Assembly: GCA_964413935.1 (NCBI GenBank)
Contig: CAYPTY010000017.1
Coordinates: 1 to 53,268, forward strand
DNA length: 53,268 bases
Reading direction: 5' to 3'
Source: CAYPTY01 sp964413935
GTDB taxonomy: Bacteria > Bacteroidota > Rhodothermia > Balneolales > Balneolaceae
The notes beneath the pieces were generated by a model. That model was given only the letters and a program-made list of their open reading frames with translations. It searched no databases and was not told the origin of the DNA. A program made the position numbers and the translations under genes. The number at the start of each line of letters is the position of its first letter. Position 1 is the first letter of the stretch. This document shows, in pieces, positions 24,971 through 33,723 of this stretch.

Positions 24971-26283
24971 ATGGTCGATTTCAGGTAAGCTGCGGTCCCG
25001 GTTGCAGAGGCTGTCATCACCTTGTCGAGTCCCATCTTTTTGGCTTCCTGTATCCGGCGTTCCAGTAAAGGAACTGACCTGATTTCACCCCCTAAACCAA
25101 TCTCCCCAATCATACAACTCTGTGCAATAACCGGCTGATCGGTCAGACTGGAAACCAACGCACAAGCAACGGCCAGATCGGCTGCGGGATCATTAATCCT
25201 GAAACCGCCCGCTATGTTCAGGAATACATCCTGAGAGGAAAAATGGTAACCGCATCGTTTTTCGAGCACGGCCAGTATTAGCATGAGCCGGTTCCGGTCA
25301 AAACCTCCGGATGTACGCTGTGCCGTACTGTATGAACTGGGACTTACCAGCGCCTGAACTTCAATGAGCATGGGCCTGGAACCTTCCAGTGTACAGGTCA
25401 CAGCGTTACCGCTTACCCCCTCATCATAATGCTGTACAAAAAAGGCAGACGGATTGGCAACTTCCTCAAGTCCTCTTTCGGTCATCTCAAAAACCCCAAC
25501 CTCCTGCGCCGGGCCGAATCGGTTTTTAACCGACCTCAGCAGGCGGTAAGTGTAATGCTTGTCTCCCTCGAACTGCAAAACGGTGTCCACCATATGCTCA
25601 AGTACCCTGGGGCCGGCAATATCGCCTTCCTTGGTTACGTGTCCGATCAGGATCACCGGTAATTCCAGTTTTTTGGCTACCTGCTGAAGTAAGGCAGCGC
25701 ATTCTTTTACCTGCTGAATCGATCCTGGCATACTGGAAAGCTCAGTTCTATACATGGTTTGTATGGAATCAACGATGAGTAAATCGGGGGGATTTTGCCT
25801 TACTTCTTCAATTACACTGTCGATCAGTGTTTCACTGTATACGGAGAGATTATCAGATTTCACCCCAAGCCGATCGGCGCGCTGTCTGATCTGGGCTGCC
25901 GATTCTTCACCCGCACAGTATAAAATGTTGAGCTCGGGATTGGATTTGGCTACCTGCAGAGTAAGGGTACTTTTACCAACACCCGGGTCACCCCCGAGCA
26001 GGATATAGGCTCCGGCAAGGATGCCGCCTCCCAGAACACGGTCCAGTTCTGAAATACCGGTTTTTTTTCGCAGCTCACTTTTACTCTCAACCTCATTGAG
26101 TTTAACCGGCTTCTGCTTTTTCTCCAGCCCGTCTACACTGGCTTTGTGGCCGCCTTTAGTCTCTTTTTTACGGATGCGCTCATTGAAGGTATTCCATTCT
26201 CCGCAGGAAGGGCAATTACCCATCCACTTTGAGCTGATGTGCCCGCAATCGGAACACTCAAATTCCGTTTTAGTTCTCGCCAA
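24949..26283 (-). CDS. radA: DNA repair protein RadA (Sms)
   Basis: The 444-residue protein has the canonical three-part layout. A zinc finger has C10, C13, C24 and C27. A RecA-like ATPase has Walker A GGDPGVGKST (97-106) and the RadA-specific KNRFGPAQEVGVFEM. A Lon-protease-like C-terminal domain carries AGGFRINDPAADLAVA and GEIGLGGEIR. RadA is a hexameric helicase that processes recombination branches. The length is normal. It lies five bases downstream of the LPG-synthase-like gene, so the two are probably co-transcribed. Confidence 0.96.
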   Translation of the reverse strand: MARTKTEFECSDCGHISSKWMGNCPSCGEWNTFNERIRKKETKGGHKASVDGLEKKQKPVKLNEVESKSELRKKTGISELDRVLGGGILAGAYILLGGDPGVGKSTLTLQVAKSNPELNILYCAGEESAAQIRQRADRLGVKSDNLSVYSETLIDSVIEEVRQNPPDLLIVDSIQTMYRTELSSMPGSIQQVKECAALLQQVAKKLELPVILIGHVTKEGDIAGPRVLEHMVDTVLQFEGDKHYTYRLLRSVKNRFGPAQEVGVFEMTERGLEEVANPSAFFVQHYDEGVSGNAVTCTLEGSRPMLIEVQALVSPSSYSTAQRTSGGFDRNRLMLILAVLEKRCGYHFSSQDVFLNIAGGFRINDPAADLAVACALVSSLTDQPVIAQSCMIGEIGLGGEIRSVPLLERRIQEAKKMGLDKVMTASATGTAAYLKSTIKKALGF

Positions 26284-26288
26284 GCTTT

Positions 26289-27347
26289 TTAATCCTGATT
26301 TTGCTTTATATCACTGTTCCCCGCAACCGACTGATTGATGTACCAGGTGGTCGACATCATACCCAGACCGATACTGATATAATAACTGATTATTCTCCAT
26401 GCAAAAACACTGAGTCCGATAAATGCTACATCATCCCGCATCAGCGGACCCTGAAATAACACGAAGAGGCCTTCCACCCCGCCAGAACCACCCGGAGTAG
26501 GAACAATCAGGAAGGCCAGATTCATGGCCAGGCTTCGAAGGAAAGACAACAGCACATCGGCCGGCAGCAGGCTGAGAACAACAATGGTAGGCAGCCAGAC
26601 TCTTGCCAGCCAGGTAAGTACGGTTATCCCATAAGCTTTAAGAATGAAACTCGGTGGTTTCTTGCGCATCTCATGGGCATAGGATTCCAGATTTTCAGCC
26701 TCATGATTGATTTTTTCGGAGTATCTCCTGAGCAGTGGCAATCTGAATAATTTCTTTACAATTGTTTTGATTGCTTTGGGATTTACCAATACCCCATAGG
26801 CCAGCAAACCGGCATAGGAGAGCAAAGCGGCATAAAGTACAAACATGGAAGCTTCCCCGATCAGGCCAATCTCGGAGGGTACTACTTCATAAAACACACC
26901 GGTTATCAGCAGGATCGGAATAGCTGTAGCAAACCAGATCTGATCCAGCAACACACTGTATAAAATGATGGCTGTGGATTCACCCAGACTCACCCCTTCT
27001 TTTGACATGGCATAGGTAGCCATGGGTGCTCCGCCGATGGTTGATGGAGTAACCGATGAGGTGAAATCCCATGCCAGAATAGTTCTGAAAGAGGCGAGCC
27101 AGCCTATTTTGCGTTCTGCCAGAAAACGTATTCGGGCAGCTGCAAACCAGACACGAAGAAAGGATACGATAAGCGCAATGAAGAGGCCTGGTAGCCGCTT
27201 CGGAGCCAGTTTTTCCAGCACGCCTGGTGTATAGGTAAAATAAATGACCGCTGCCATGGCCGCCACACTCAATGTGACGGAAATAAACAGGTATTTCTTG
27301 GAAAAATACTGTTGTGGCTGTTGTATTTGGGTTTCGGGGGTTGACAA
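26289..27347 (-). CDS. Lysylphosphatidylglycerol synthase TM-region family (UPF0104) membrane protein
   Basis: The 352-residue protein has eight or so membrane helices. Family marks are TPSTIGGAPMATYAMSKEGV near residue 100 and the late signature FLIVPTPGGSGGVEGLFVLF. It consists only of the membrane (flippase-like) part; the cytosolic aminoacyl-transferase domain of MprF is absent. Stand-alone forms are common in Bacteroidota and are thought to move or sense lipids, without a proven substrate. It is first in a two-gene unit with radA, and its start lies 60 bases past the terminator of the aldolase gene. Confidence 0.86.
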   Translation of the reverse strand: MSTPETQIQQPQQYFSKKYLFISVTLSVAAMAAVIYFTYTPGVLEKLAPKRLPGLFIALIVSFLRVWFAAARIRFLAERKIGWLASFRTILAWDFTSSVTPSTIGGAPMATYAMSKEGVSLGESTAIILYSVLLDQIWFATAIPILLITGVFYEVVPSEIGLIGEASMFVLYAALLSYAGLLAYGVLVNPKAIKTIVKKLFRLPLLRRYSEKINHEAENLESYAHEMRKKPPSFILKAYGITVLTWLARVWLPTIVVLSLLPADVLLSFLRSLAMNLAFLIVPTPGGSGGVEGLFVLFQGPLMRDDVAFIGLSVFAWRIISYYISIGLGMMSTTWYINQSVAGNSDIKQNQD

Positions 27348-27406
27348 AAAACTCAGACTAGGCTGCCGCTAAAAGGCTTGCTAATGATAGGAAAAACTCA
27401 TCCACA

Positions 27407-27440
27407 TAAAAAAGCCTCGTGATGGGTAAATCACAAGGCT
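27407..27440 (-). terminator. Terminator of the aldolase gene
   Basis: On the minus strand AGCCTTGTGAT (27430-27440) pairs with ATCACGAGGCT (27413-27423) with one G:U, and a run of U follows (27408-27413). It is 23 bases after the fbaB stop. Confidence 0.9.
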
Positions 27441-27462
27441 CTTAAATGCGTTTCAATACCTG

Positions 27463-28542
27463 TTATGCGAGGGTAATTTCCTCGTTCAGATAAACATCCT
27501 GAATGGTATTCAGTAGTTTCACGCCTTCTGCGAGCGGACGCTGAAATGCTTTACGGCCGGAGATGAGTCCCATGCCGCCGGCACGCTTGTTGATAATCGC
27601 AGTTTTAGCGGCATCCGCAAAGTCGTTATCTCCGGAAGCACCACCTGAGTTAATCAATCCTGCTCTACCCATATAGCAGTTTGCTACCTGATATCGGGTG
27701 AGGTCAATGGGGTGCTCGCTGGTCAATTCTGAATAAATACGCTCATCCAGTTTTCCGTATGAGGAGTCACCGGCATTCAGCGCTTTGTAACCGCCATTCA
27801 CAGTCGGAAGCTTCTGCTTGATGATATCTGCACCAAGGGTAGTTCCGATATGGTTTGCCTGAGAAGTCAGATCTGCAGCCGTATGATAATCGGTGCCATT
27901 CACCTTAAAAGCAGGATTTCTGAGGTAGCACCACAGAATGGTAGCCATACCCAGTTCATGCGCGTATGCAAACGCTTCAGCCACTTCAACGATCTGACGG
28001 TTGGATTCCGGAGAACCGAAATAAATAGTAGCTCCTACCGCAGCAGCACCCATGTTATAGGCTTGCTCTATGGTTCCGAACATAATCTGGTCGAAGGTGT
28101 TCGGATAGGTCATCAATTCATTGTGATTGATTTTTACCACATAAGGAATCTTATGGGCGTACTTGCGGGAAGTTGACGCCAGTACACCGAAAGTTGAGGC
28201 TACGGCATTACAACCGCCTTCAACTGCCAGTTTTACGATGTTTTCCGGATCAAAGTAATCCGGATTCTTTGCGAAGGAAGCTCCGCCTGAGTGTTCAATA
28301 CCCTGATCAACCGGTAGGATGGATAGATATCCGGTTCCTCCGAGTCGTCCATGGTCTACAATGCGTTGCAGGTTGGATAGTACTCTGTTGTTTCGGTCAG
28401 AGTGATACCATACATCATCCACGTATCCCCCGCTCGGCTTTACGATGCGATCCTTTGAAATGGTTTCGCAGGTGTGTCCGAGCAGATAATCGGCTTCTTT
28501 GCCTAATAATTCTTCAATGTTGCTTGTTGTTGCTACAGCCAT
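27463..28542 (-). CDS. fbaB: Fructose-bisphosphate aldolase, class I (FbaB/DhnA type)
   Basis: The 359-residue protein follows E. coli FbaB nearly end to end: LLGKEADYLLGHTC at the start, GTGYLSILPVDQGIEHSGGASF, YPNTFDQ, AVGATIYFGSPESNRQI, the Schiff-base lysine region GADIIKQK, and NCYMGRAGLINSGG. It cleaves fructose 1,6-bisphosphate to triose phosphates, or acts in gluconeogenesis. It stands alone with its own terminator and is divergent from dusB. In the divergent gap an imperfect dyad (GAGTAG-N7-CTACcCTC, about 28592-28612) could be an operator. Confidence 0.95.
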   Translation of the reverse strand: MAVATTSNIEELLGKEADYLLGHTCETISKDRIVKPSGGYVDDVWYHSDRNNRVLSNLQRIVDHGRLGGTGYLSILPVDQGIEHSGGASFAKNPDYFDPENIVKLAVEGGCNAVASTFGVLASTSRKYAHKIPYVVKINHNELMTYPNTFDQIMFGTIEQAYNMGAAAVGATIYFGSPESNRQIVEVAEAFAYAHELGMATILWCYLRNPAFKVNGTDYHTAADLTSQANHIGTTLGADIIKQKLPTVNGGYKALNAGDSSYGKLDERIYSELTSEHPIDLTRYQVANCYMGRAGLINSGGASGDNDFADAAKTAIINKRAGGMGLISGRKAFQRPLAEGVKLLNTIQDVYLNEEITLA

Positions 28543-28652
28543 AATTCAGCTTGGTTTTTTTGAAAAGTACAATCATAAAATATACTGTTCTGAGTAGCCA
28601 ATGACTACCCTCACCACTTAATTAATCGATCATTTTATGTATCTTTAATGCT

Positions 28653-29642
28653 ATGAACATTGGCGACATCAACCTACCAGAAAAACCGCTTTTCCTCGCT
28701 CCGATGGAAGACGTCTCGGATTCACCCTTTCGACAGATTTGTAAATCGAAAGGAGCGGATATCGTTTATACTGAATTTATAAGCTCCGAGGCACTGATTC
28801 GTGAGTCTGACAAATCCTACAAGAAAATGGATTTCGAGGAAGTGGAACGTCCCTTCGGTATACAGATTTTCGGTGGCCGGGAAGAAGCCATGGAAGGGGC
28901 GGCCAAAGTGGTTTTGGGTAATAATCCGGATCTGGTGGATATTAACTTCGGTTGTCCTGTTCATAAAGTAGTGAATAAAGGAGCCGGCGCGGCCTGCCTC
29001 AAAGATTTGGAAATGATGGAGCGAATGGCAGGTACTGTTGTGGATGCCGTACCGGACCGGCCGGTAACGGTTAAAACCCGGCTTGGATGGGACGATCAAT
29101 CCATTCGCATACAGGAAGTAGGCCTGATGCTGCAGCGTCTTGGTGTGAAAGCCCTGACCGTACACGCACGCACCCGGAAGCAAAAATACAAGGGTGAGGC
29201 CCGCTGGGATTACCTGAAAGCACTAAAAAATACACCCGGACTGGAAATTCCGATCATCGGAAACGGAGATGTAACCACTCCCGAACTGGCCAAAAAAATG
29301 TTCGACGAAACCGGTGTAGACGGCGTGATGATAGGCCGTGGTGCCATTGGGAATCCCTGGATTTTTGAGCAATGCCGCCACTATCTGGAATATGGTGAAA
29401 TCCTACCGGAACCCTCCATTGAGGAAAAACTGGCCGTTTGTGCAGAGCAGCTGCGACTTTCCGTTAAACAGCATGGCGAACGCAAGGGCGTCATCATCAT
29501 GAAAAAACACTACGGACAGTATCTGAAGGGCATCCACAATGCGAAAAAACTGCGCATGAAAATTATGGAAGAAGAGGCAATGGCACCCATCCTGGAAATA
29601 CTGCTCAACTACACGGAAAAAGAGATTTACGCGCTCACCTGA
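28653..29642 (+). CDS. dusB: tRNA-dihydrouridine synthase DusB
   Basis: The 329-residue FMN enzyme has APMEDVSDSPFRQIC near residue 16, VDINFGCPVHKVVNKGAGA with the catalytic cysteine of the GCP motif, KTRLGWDD, LTVHARTRKQKYKG, IGNGDV and GVMIGRGAIGNPWIF. It reduces specific uridines in the tRNA D loop using NADPH. The length fits DusB. A TATCTTTA box ends five bases before the ATG, with CTTA 19 bases upstream of it, so the mRNA may be nearly leaderless. The gene is divergent from fbaB and is followed by a small membrane protein. Confidence 0.93.
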   Translation: MNIGDINLPEKPLFLAPMEDVSDSPFRQICKSKGADIVYTEFISSEALIRESDKSYKKMDFEEVERPFGIQIFGGREEAMEGAAKVVLGNNPDLVDINFGCPVHKVVNKGAGAACLKDLEMMERMAGTVVDAVPDRPVTVKTRLGWDDQSIRIQEVGLMLQRLGVKALTVHARTRKQKYKGEARWDYLKALKNTPGLEIPIIGNGDVTTPELAKKMFDETGVDGVMIGRGAIGNPWIFEQCRHYLEYGEILPEPSIEEKLAVCAEQLRLSVKQHGERKGVIIMKKHYGQYLKGIHNAKKLRMKIMEEEAMAPILEILLNYTEKEIYALT

Positions 29643-29710
29643 TCAGGGCTGGCAGTTTGTATCTTTCTTCCGACTGCTTCGTACCCTCCCGAAAGACAAA
29701 CCACGAAAAT

Positions 29711-29914
29711 ATGTTCGCACGATTTTTAAACGCTATCCGAGCTTTACTTGGAGGGGCGGCAGTGGCAGCTAACCCGGTTAAAGGGATTGCTGCAATTGTA
29801 ATTAGCCTCATCGTCCCTTACCTCCTGTACGCCTTTTTGGGCGGAGCTGCCTTTATTCTCATCCTGATTGGTTTATTAGCCGGAGTCTGGTGGCTAGCCC
29901 AACGAAAAAAGTAA
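29711..29914 (+). CDS. Small membrane protein, 67 residues
   Basis: From the ATG at 29711 the product starts MFARFLNAIRALLGG. It has one long or two short hydrophobic segments (about 24-60) with many Gly and Ala residues and ends WWLAQRKK. A TTG at 29657 would add a polar stretch of 18 residues and is less likely. It follows dusB by 68 bases and its stop abuts the serS stop on the other strand. I do not recognise a family. The coding potential is credible because of the regular hydrophobic pattern and positive ends. Confidence 0.6.
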   Translation: MFARFLNAIRALLGGAAVAANPVKGIAAIVISLIVPYLLYAFLGGAAFILILIGLLAGVWWLAQRKK

Positions 29915-31183
29915 TCAGAGATAATCCCGGTCAAAAAACGGTTTTAATACCTCCGGAACCCTGACTCTGCCGTTCTCTTCCTGATAGGCTTCCAGGATAG
30001 CTGAGACTACCCTTGGAAGTGCAAGTCCTGAGCCGTTCAGCGTATGCAATATTTCGATGTTGCCATCCGAATTACGGTGTCGCAGCTGCATGCGTCTTGC
30101 CTGGAAGGACTCAAAATTAGAGCAGGAACTCACCTCCAGCCAGCGCTGCTGCCCGGGCGACCAAACTTCCAGGTCATATTTTTTGGATTGGGTAAAGCCC
30201 ATATCACCGGTACACATGAGCAGGGTCCGATAGGGCAGTTCAAGATCCTGAAGCAGTTTTTCTGCATGCTCGCGAAGTGATTCCAGCTCATCGTAGGAAG
30301 TGGATGGCTCCACTATTTTAACAAGTTCCACCTTATCAAACTGATGCAAGCGGTTCAGTCCCCTGACATCTTTGCCGTAAGACCCGGCCTCGCGCCTCCA
30401 GCAGGGTGTATATGCGACATAGCGAACCGGGAGCTCATCTCCATTGAGGATTTCACCCCGATGGAAGTTAGTCACCGGAACTTCGGCCGTAGGGATGGCA
30501 AAAAACTCATCTCTGGGCACGGTATACATCATATCCTCTTTATCGGGAATCTGGCCGGTACCGCGGGCCGAGTCTTCATTTACGAAATACGGGGCCTGCA
30601 ACTCAGTGTATCCGTTTTTTGCAGCCTGATTGATGAAGTAATTGATAAGTGCACGCTGCAGCTGCGCAACCGCGCCCACATAAAAAGGGAAACCTGCTCC
30701 GGTCACTTTTACTCCCCTTTCAAAATCCACCCAGCCATGTCGCTCAGTCAGCTCCCAGTGGGGCTTGCGCCATTCCTCCTGATTGGGTTCACCCCAGGTT
30801 GCGAACACCTCATTTTCCTCTTCTGAATGCCCCACCGGTACTGATGGATGGGGTACATTCGGAATCTGAAAAAGCAGCTGATCTCTTTTTTCACTCAGCT
30901 CTTTCAGTTCCTCTTCATCCTTTCGAAGCACTTCCTTCATATCGGATGTTTCCTTTATGATAGCCTGTGCTTCATCCTTTTTCCCCTGACCCATCAGCTG
31001 CCCGATCATTTTAGCCTTGGTATTACTCTCGCTACGCAGATTGTCCACTTTATGCACTTTCGTACGCCAGTCCTCGTCTGCCTGCAACACCTGATCCACA
31101 AGGGAGGTATCTTTTTCACCCTTGTTGGTCATGGCAGTTTTTACTGTTTCCACGTTTTCCCGTATGTAAGCGATATCGAGCAT
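29915..31183 (-). CDS. serS: Serine--tRNA ligase
   Basis: The protein has 422 residues from ATG 31181-31183, which gives the standard start MLDIAYIRENVETVK. An in-frame TTG 48 bases upstream is rejected. The N-terminal coiled coil spans about 30-100. The class II core has the TAEVPVTNFHRGE region, motif 2 TPCWRREAGSYGKDVRGLNR and motif 3 NGSGLALPRVVSAILEAYQ. It charges tRNA-Ser. It is divergent from the Lrp-like gene across 144 bases containing two related palindromes. No T-box is seen. Confidence 0.96.
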   Translation of the reverse strand: MLDIAYIRENVETVKTAMTNKGEKDTSLVDQVLQADEDWRTKVHKVDNLRSESNTKAKMIGQLMGQGKKDEAQAIIKETSDMKEVLRKDEEELKELSEKRDQLLFQIPNVPHPSVPVGHSEEENEVFATWGEPNQEEWRKPHWELTERHGWVDFERGVKVTGAGFPFYVGAVAQLQRALINYFINQAAKNGYTELQAPYFVNEDSARGTGQIPDKEDMMYTVPRDEFFAIPTAEVPVTNFHRGEILNGDELPVRYVAYTPCWRREAGSYGKDVRGLNRLHQFDKVELVKIVEPSTSYDELESLREHAEKLLQDLELPYRTLLMCTGDMGFTQSKKYDLEVWSPGQQRWLEVSSCSNFESFQARRMQLRHRNSDGNIEILHTLNGSGLALPRVVSAILEAYQEENGRVRVPEVLKPFFDRDYL

Positions 31184-31258
31184 AGTTCTGGCTTTATTTT
31201 TGGGACGAAGATAAGAGTATGCCTCCTTCAATTGTATAAATTTTTTCAGTTTTAATGC

Positions 31259-31292
31259 CTTATTTAAGCATGATTTGCCTTAAATATTTAAG
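31259..31292. promoter_or_regulatory. Paired AT-rich palindromes upstream of the Lrp/AsnC gene
   Basis: CTTAAATATTTAAG at 31279-31292 is a perfect 14-base palindrome. CTTATTTAAG at 31259-31268 is a shorter related site, both preceded by GC. Their centres lie about 22 bases apart, which is two helical turns. They are 36-69 bases before the regulator ATG and on the serS side of the divergent gap. AT-rich dyads are typical Lrp/AsnC targets, so autoregulation is plausible. Confidence 0.45.
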
Positions 31293-31327
31293 TTCACTGC
31301 CCCATCTGAAAAAATTATAAAGAAATC

Positions 31328-31807
31328 ATGCAGTACCAGCTCGACGAAATTGATATTGAAATCCTGAATCATCTTCAGAAAAACGGGCGCGCCCAGCGTA
31401 ACAAAATTGCAGAAATCGTTGGATTATCCGTTCCTTCCGTATCCGAACGCATGCGCAAATTGGAAGAGCGTGGACTTATTCAAAGTTATAATGCAATCCT
31501 GGATGCCAAGAAATTCCATTACGACATCACCGCATTCATGTTTGTGGAGGTAGAAGGCTCGGAGAACTATCCCGATTTTGTGGAAGAAACCAGAAATCAT
31601 CCTGAGATACTGGAATGTCACTCCATTACCGGTGAAGGTTCGCACATCCTTAAAGTTCGTACCCGAAATACCGCTTCCTTTGAGAAACTACTCTCTCAGA
31701 TTCAATCCTGGAGAGGAGTGCACAAAACCCGTTCCAACATTGTACTTTCCAGCTTCAAAGAGACCCGCAGCCTGCTTATCCGTCAGGGCGACACCGCCGG
31801 CGACTAA
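31328..31807 (+). CDS. Lrp/AsnC-family transcriptional regulator
   Basis: The 159-residue protein starts with an AsnC-type winged helix: LDEIDIEILNHLQKNGRAQRNKIAEIVGLSVPSVSERMRKLEERGLIQ-like, residues 5-53. A RAM/AsnC effector-binding domain with HSITGEGSHILKVRTRNTASFEKLL follows. Such regulators sense amino acids and bind DNA as dimers to octamers. The perfect palindrome just upstream is a candidate own operator. Its AT-rich core also occurs before susC and before the GWxTD-type gene at 53100. Effector and regulon are unknown. Confidence 0.92.
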   Translation: MQYQLDEIDIEILNHLQKNGRAQRNKIAEIVGLSVPSVSERMRKLEERGLIQSYNAILDAKKFHYDITAFMFVEVEGSENYPDFVEETRNHPEILECHSITGEGSHILKVRTRNTASFEKLLSQIQSWRGVHKTRSNIVLSSFKETRSLLIRQGDTAGD

Positions 31808-31832
31808 GCCTTTTTTATTACGCTGTGAGCAA

Positions 31833-31871
31833 TTTATTGGTTATTTTCAGACAAAATGACAGACCAATAAA
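31833..31871. promoter_or_regulatory. 9-bp inverted repeat upstream of the sigma-54 activator
   Basis: TTTATTGGT (31833-31841) and ACCAATAAA (31863-31871) are perfect inverted copies 21 bases apart, 28 bases before the ATG at 31899. No U-run follows, so it is not a typical terminator. It could be an operator or a leader hairpin ending at the AAAGGAAAG ribosome site. Confidence 0.35.
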
Positions 31872-31898
31872 AGGAAAGCAGCTTCAGAGCTGATATCT

Positions 31899-33179
31899 AT
31901 GGACAGAGAAGTATTTCAGGAACAATTCGGGCTGTTGGGCGAGTCTGATGCCATCAAGCAGGTGATTGATAAGGTGATGCAGGTGGCTCCAACCGACATT
32001 ACCGTACTGCTGCAGGGTGAAAGCGGTGTAGGTAAAGACGTTACAGCTCGCGCCATCCATGCCATGAGTGAGCGTAAACGCGGAAACCTGGTGATTGTAA
32101 ACTGCGGAGCTATCCCCGAGGGGATCATCGAAAGCGAATTGTTCGGACATGAAAAAGGAGCTTTTACGGGAGCAACTGAAACGCGGGAAGGCTATTTCGA
32201 AAAAGCAGACAACGGCACCATTTTCCTGGACGAAATCGGGGATACACCCAAAAACATTCAGGTGAAGCTGTTGAGGGTACTTGAAAACGGTGAGTTTTTC
32301 AGAGTGGGCTCCAGTAAGGTCAGAACTTCGGATGTGCGTGTTATTGCAGCTACCAACAAGGATTTATGGGAACTGGTGCAGGATGGTTCCTTCCGGGAAG
32401 ATCTTTACTACCGGCTGGATACCGTAAAAATTAAGCTACCTCCCTTGCGCGACCGGGCTGAAGATATCATTCCTCTGTTTCGTAAATTTGTACTGGAATT
32501 TTCCTCCAAGTACGATTCCGTCTTCAAAGGTTTTTCCGATGAAGCCCGCAGCCTGCTTACCTCCTACCGATGGCCGGGTAATATCCGTGAACTGCGAAAT
32601 GTGGCCGAACAGCTGGTGGTACTGGAAAAATCCCAGTTTGTGGATGCGGAAAAACTGCAGAAATACCTCAAAGGCCGGCAGCATACCGGCTCTTCAGACA
32701 ATCTGCCCATTCTTTCGACCGGAGAGCGGGATCAAAACGACTATTCAGGAAATGATAAGCGTGACCGGGAACTCATTTACAGAGCCCTGGTTGAGCTTCG
32801 CGCCGACATATCCGATATCAAAACCATGGTGGGGAATCTTTTTTATGCTTCCATGAATAATCCGGGGATGAAAGCATTACCTGCACCCACTTCCGAATCT
32901 TTTGTGGAAGAATTCGATGCGAGCGAAATTCAGGATATCCCAATTGGCATTGGTTCCATGCCCACCGAGGCGGGCAGTATTGATGCAGATGATGATGAAG
33001 ATTCATCACTCAGGCATTTTCTGGGACGGGAAGAAATTCCATCCATAGAAGAAACCGAGCGTTTCCTCATTGAACACGCGCTCCGCAAATACAAAGGTAA
33101 TCGTCGCAAAACAGCCGATACACTGGGCATCAGTGAGCGTACCCTCTACCGAAAGCTGGATCAGTATGGCATCGAATAA
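31899..33179 (+). CDS. Sigma-54-dependent activator (AAA+ and Fis-type HTH), no receiver domain
   Basis: The 426-residue protein consists of a AAA+ domain and a DNA-binding end. Walker A is GESGVGKD (40-47), the sigma-54 contact loop GAFTGA is at 87-92, and the Walker B acid pair is D111-E112. R-finger regions, PGNIRELRN, a variable acidic linker (about 270-385) and a Fis-type helix-turn-helix with NRRKTADTLGISERTLYRKL follow. There is no N-terminal sensor domain, so control must come from level, partner or linker. In Bacteroidota this gene is regularly followed by an LptE-family gene, as here (14-base overlap). I found no -24/-12 sigma-54 promoter in the window. Confidence 0.92.
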   Translation: MDREVFQEQFGLLGESDAIKQVIDKVMQVAPTDITVLLQGESGVGKDVTARAIHAMSERKRGNLVIVNCGAIPEGIIESELFGHEKGAFTGATETREGYFEKADNGTIFLDEIGDTPKNIQVKLLRVLENGEFFRVGSSKVRTSDVRVIAATNKDLWELVQDGSFREDLYYRLDTVKIKLPPLRDRAEDIIPLFRKFVLEFSSKYDSVFKGFSDEARSLLTSYRWPGNIRELRNVAEQLVVLEKSQFVDAEKLQKYLKGRQHTGSSDNLPILSTGERDQNDYSGNDKRDRELIYRALVELRADISDIKTMVGNLFYASMNNPGMKALPAPTSESFVEEFDASEIQDIPIGIGSMPTEAGSIDADDDEDSSLRHFLGREEIPSIEETERFLIEHALRKYKGNRRKTADTLGISERTLYRKLDQYGIE

Positions 33180-33678
33180 ACCCATTCTGTTGCTCCTTTT
33201 CGTTATGCTCTTTTCTGCATCCTGCCTGCGTTATAGTTTTACCGGTGTGTCAATCCCAGAAGGCGTGGAAACTATTTACATCCCATTTTTCCCGGATCAA
33301 TCGAACAGTGGATTGAGTGACCTCAGTGATCGCCTGAACCGGGCGCTGGTAGACCGGTTTGTAAATCAGAGCAGCCTCAGATTATCCAATAACGAGATGG
33401 AAGCGGATGCAGTTCTGGATGGCGTAATCGTTACCTATTCAAACCGGCCATTTTCCGTGGCGGGAACCGAAGAAGCCACCCAGAATCAGGTAGTGGTAAC
33501 AGTCAGGGCTTCTTTCAAATACAAAGAGGATGATGGTGAACTCTGGAATAAATCCTTTAACGGTAACTTCACCTTTGACCCCAATGTGGATCCCATCGAG
33601 GGTGAACGGGATGCCGCTGATCAGGCCCTTCAGCAGATTGCGAACAACATGTTCAATGATGCAGTCAGCAACTGGTGA
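33166..33678 (+). CDS. LptE-family outer-membrane lipoprotein
   Basis: The product has 170 residues from the ATG at 33166 inside the end of the previous gene; an earlier in-frame start would add a tail in front of the signal peptide. The lipobox is FSASC, with Cys at about 20. The mature part starts LRYSFTGVSIPEGVETIYIPFF and has the LptE/RlpB pattern with SVAGTEEATQNQVVVTVRASF and a C-terminal AADQALQQIANNMFND helix. LptE plugs LptD to insert lipopolysaccharide. The Bacteroidota family member is more divergent, and no lptD is in the window. Confidence 0.82.
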   Translation: MASNKPILLLLFVMLFSASCLRYSFTGVSIPEGVETIYIPFFPDQSNSGLSDLSDRLNRALVDRFVNQSSLRLSNNEMEADAVLDGVIVTYSNRPFSVAGTEEATQNQVVVTVRASFKYKEDDGELWNKSFNGNFTFDPNVDPIEGERDAADQALQQIANNMFNDAVSNW

Positions 33679-33723
33679 TTATTTAACTTTGAAAGAAAAA
33701 CCAAGTCAGCTATCATCAGAGCC

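Noticed and set aside
31184..31231. Upstream TTG start of serS with AAGGAGG beside it
   Set aside because: The AAGGAGG lies within the extension itself and about 40 bases from the true ATG; seryl-tRNA synthetases start at MLDIAYIREN.
31183..31327. T-box or other riboswitch before serS
   Set aside because: No T-box sequence or specifier stem; only AT-rich dyads that suit a DNA-binding regulator.
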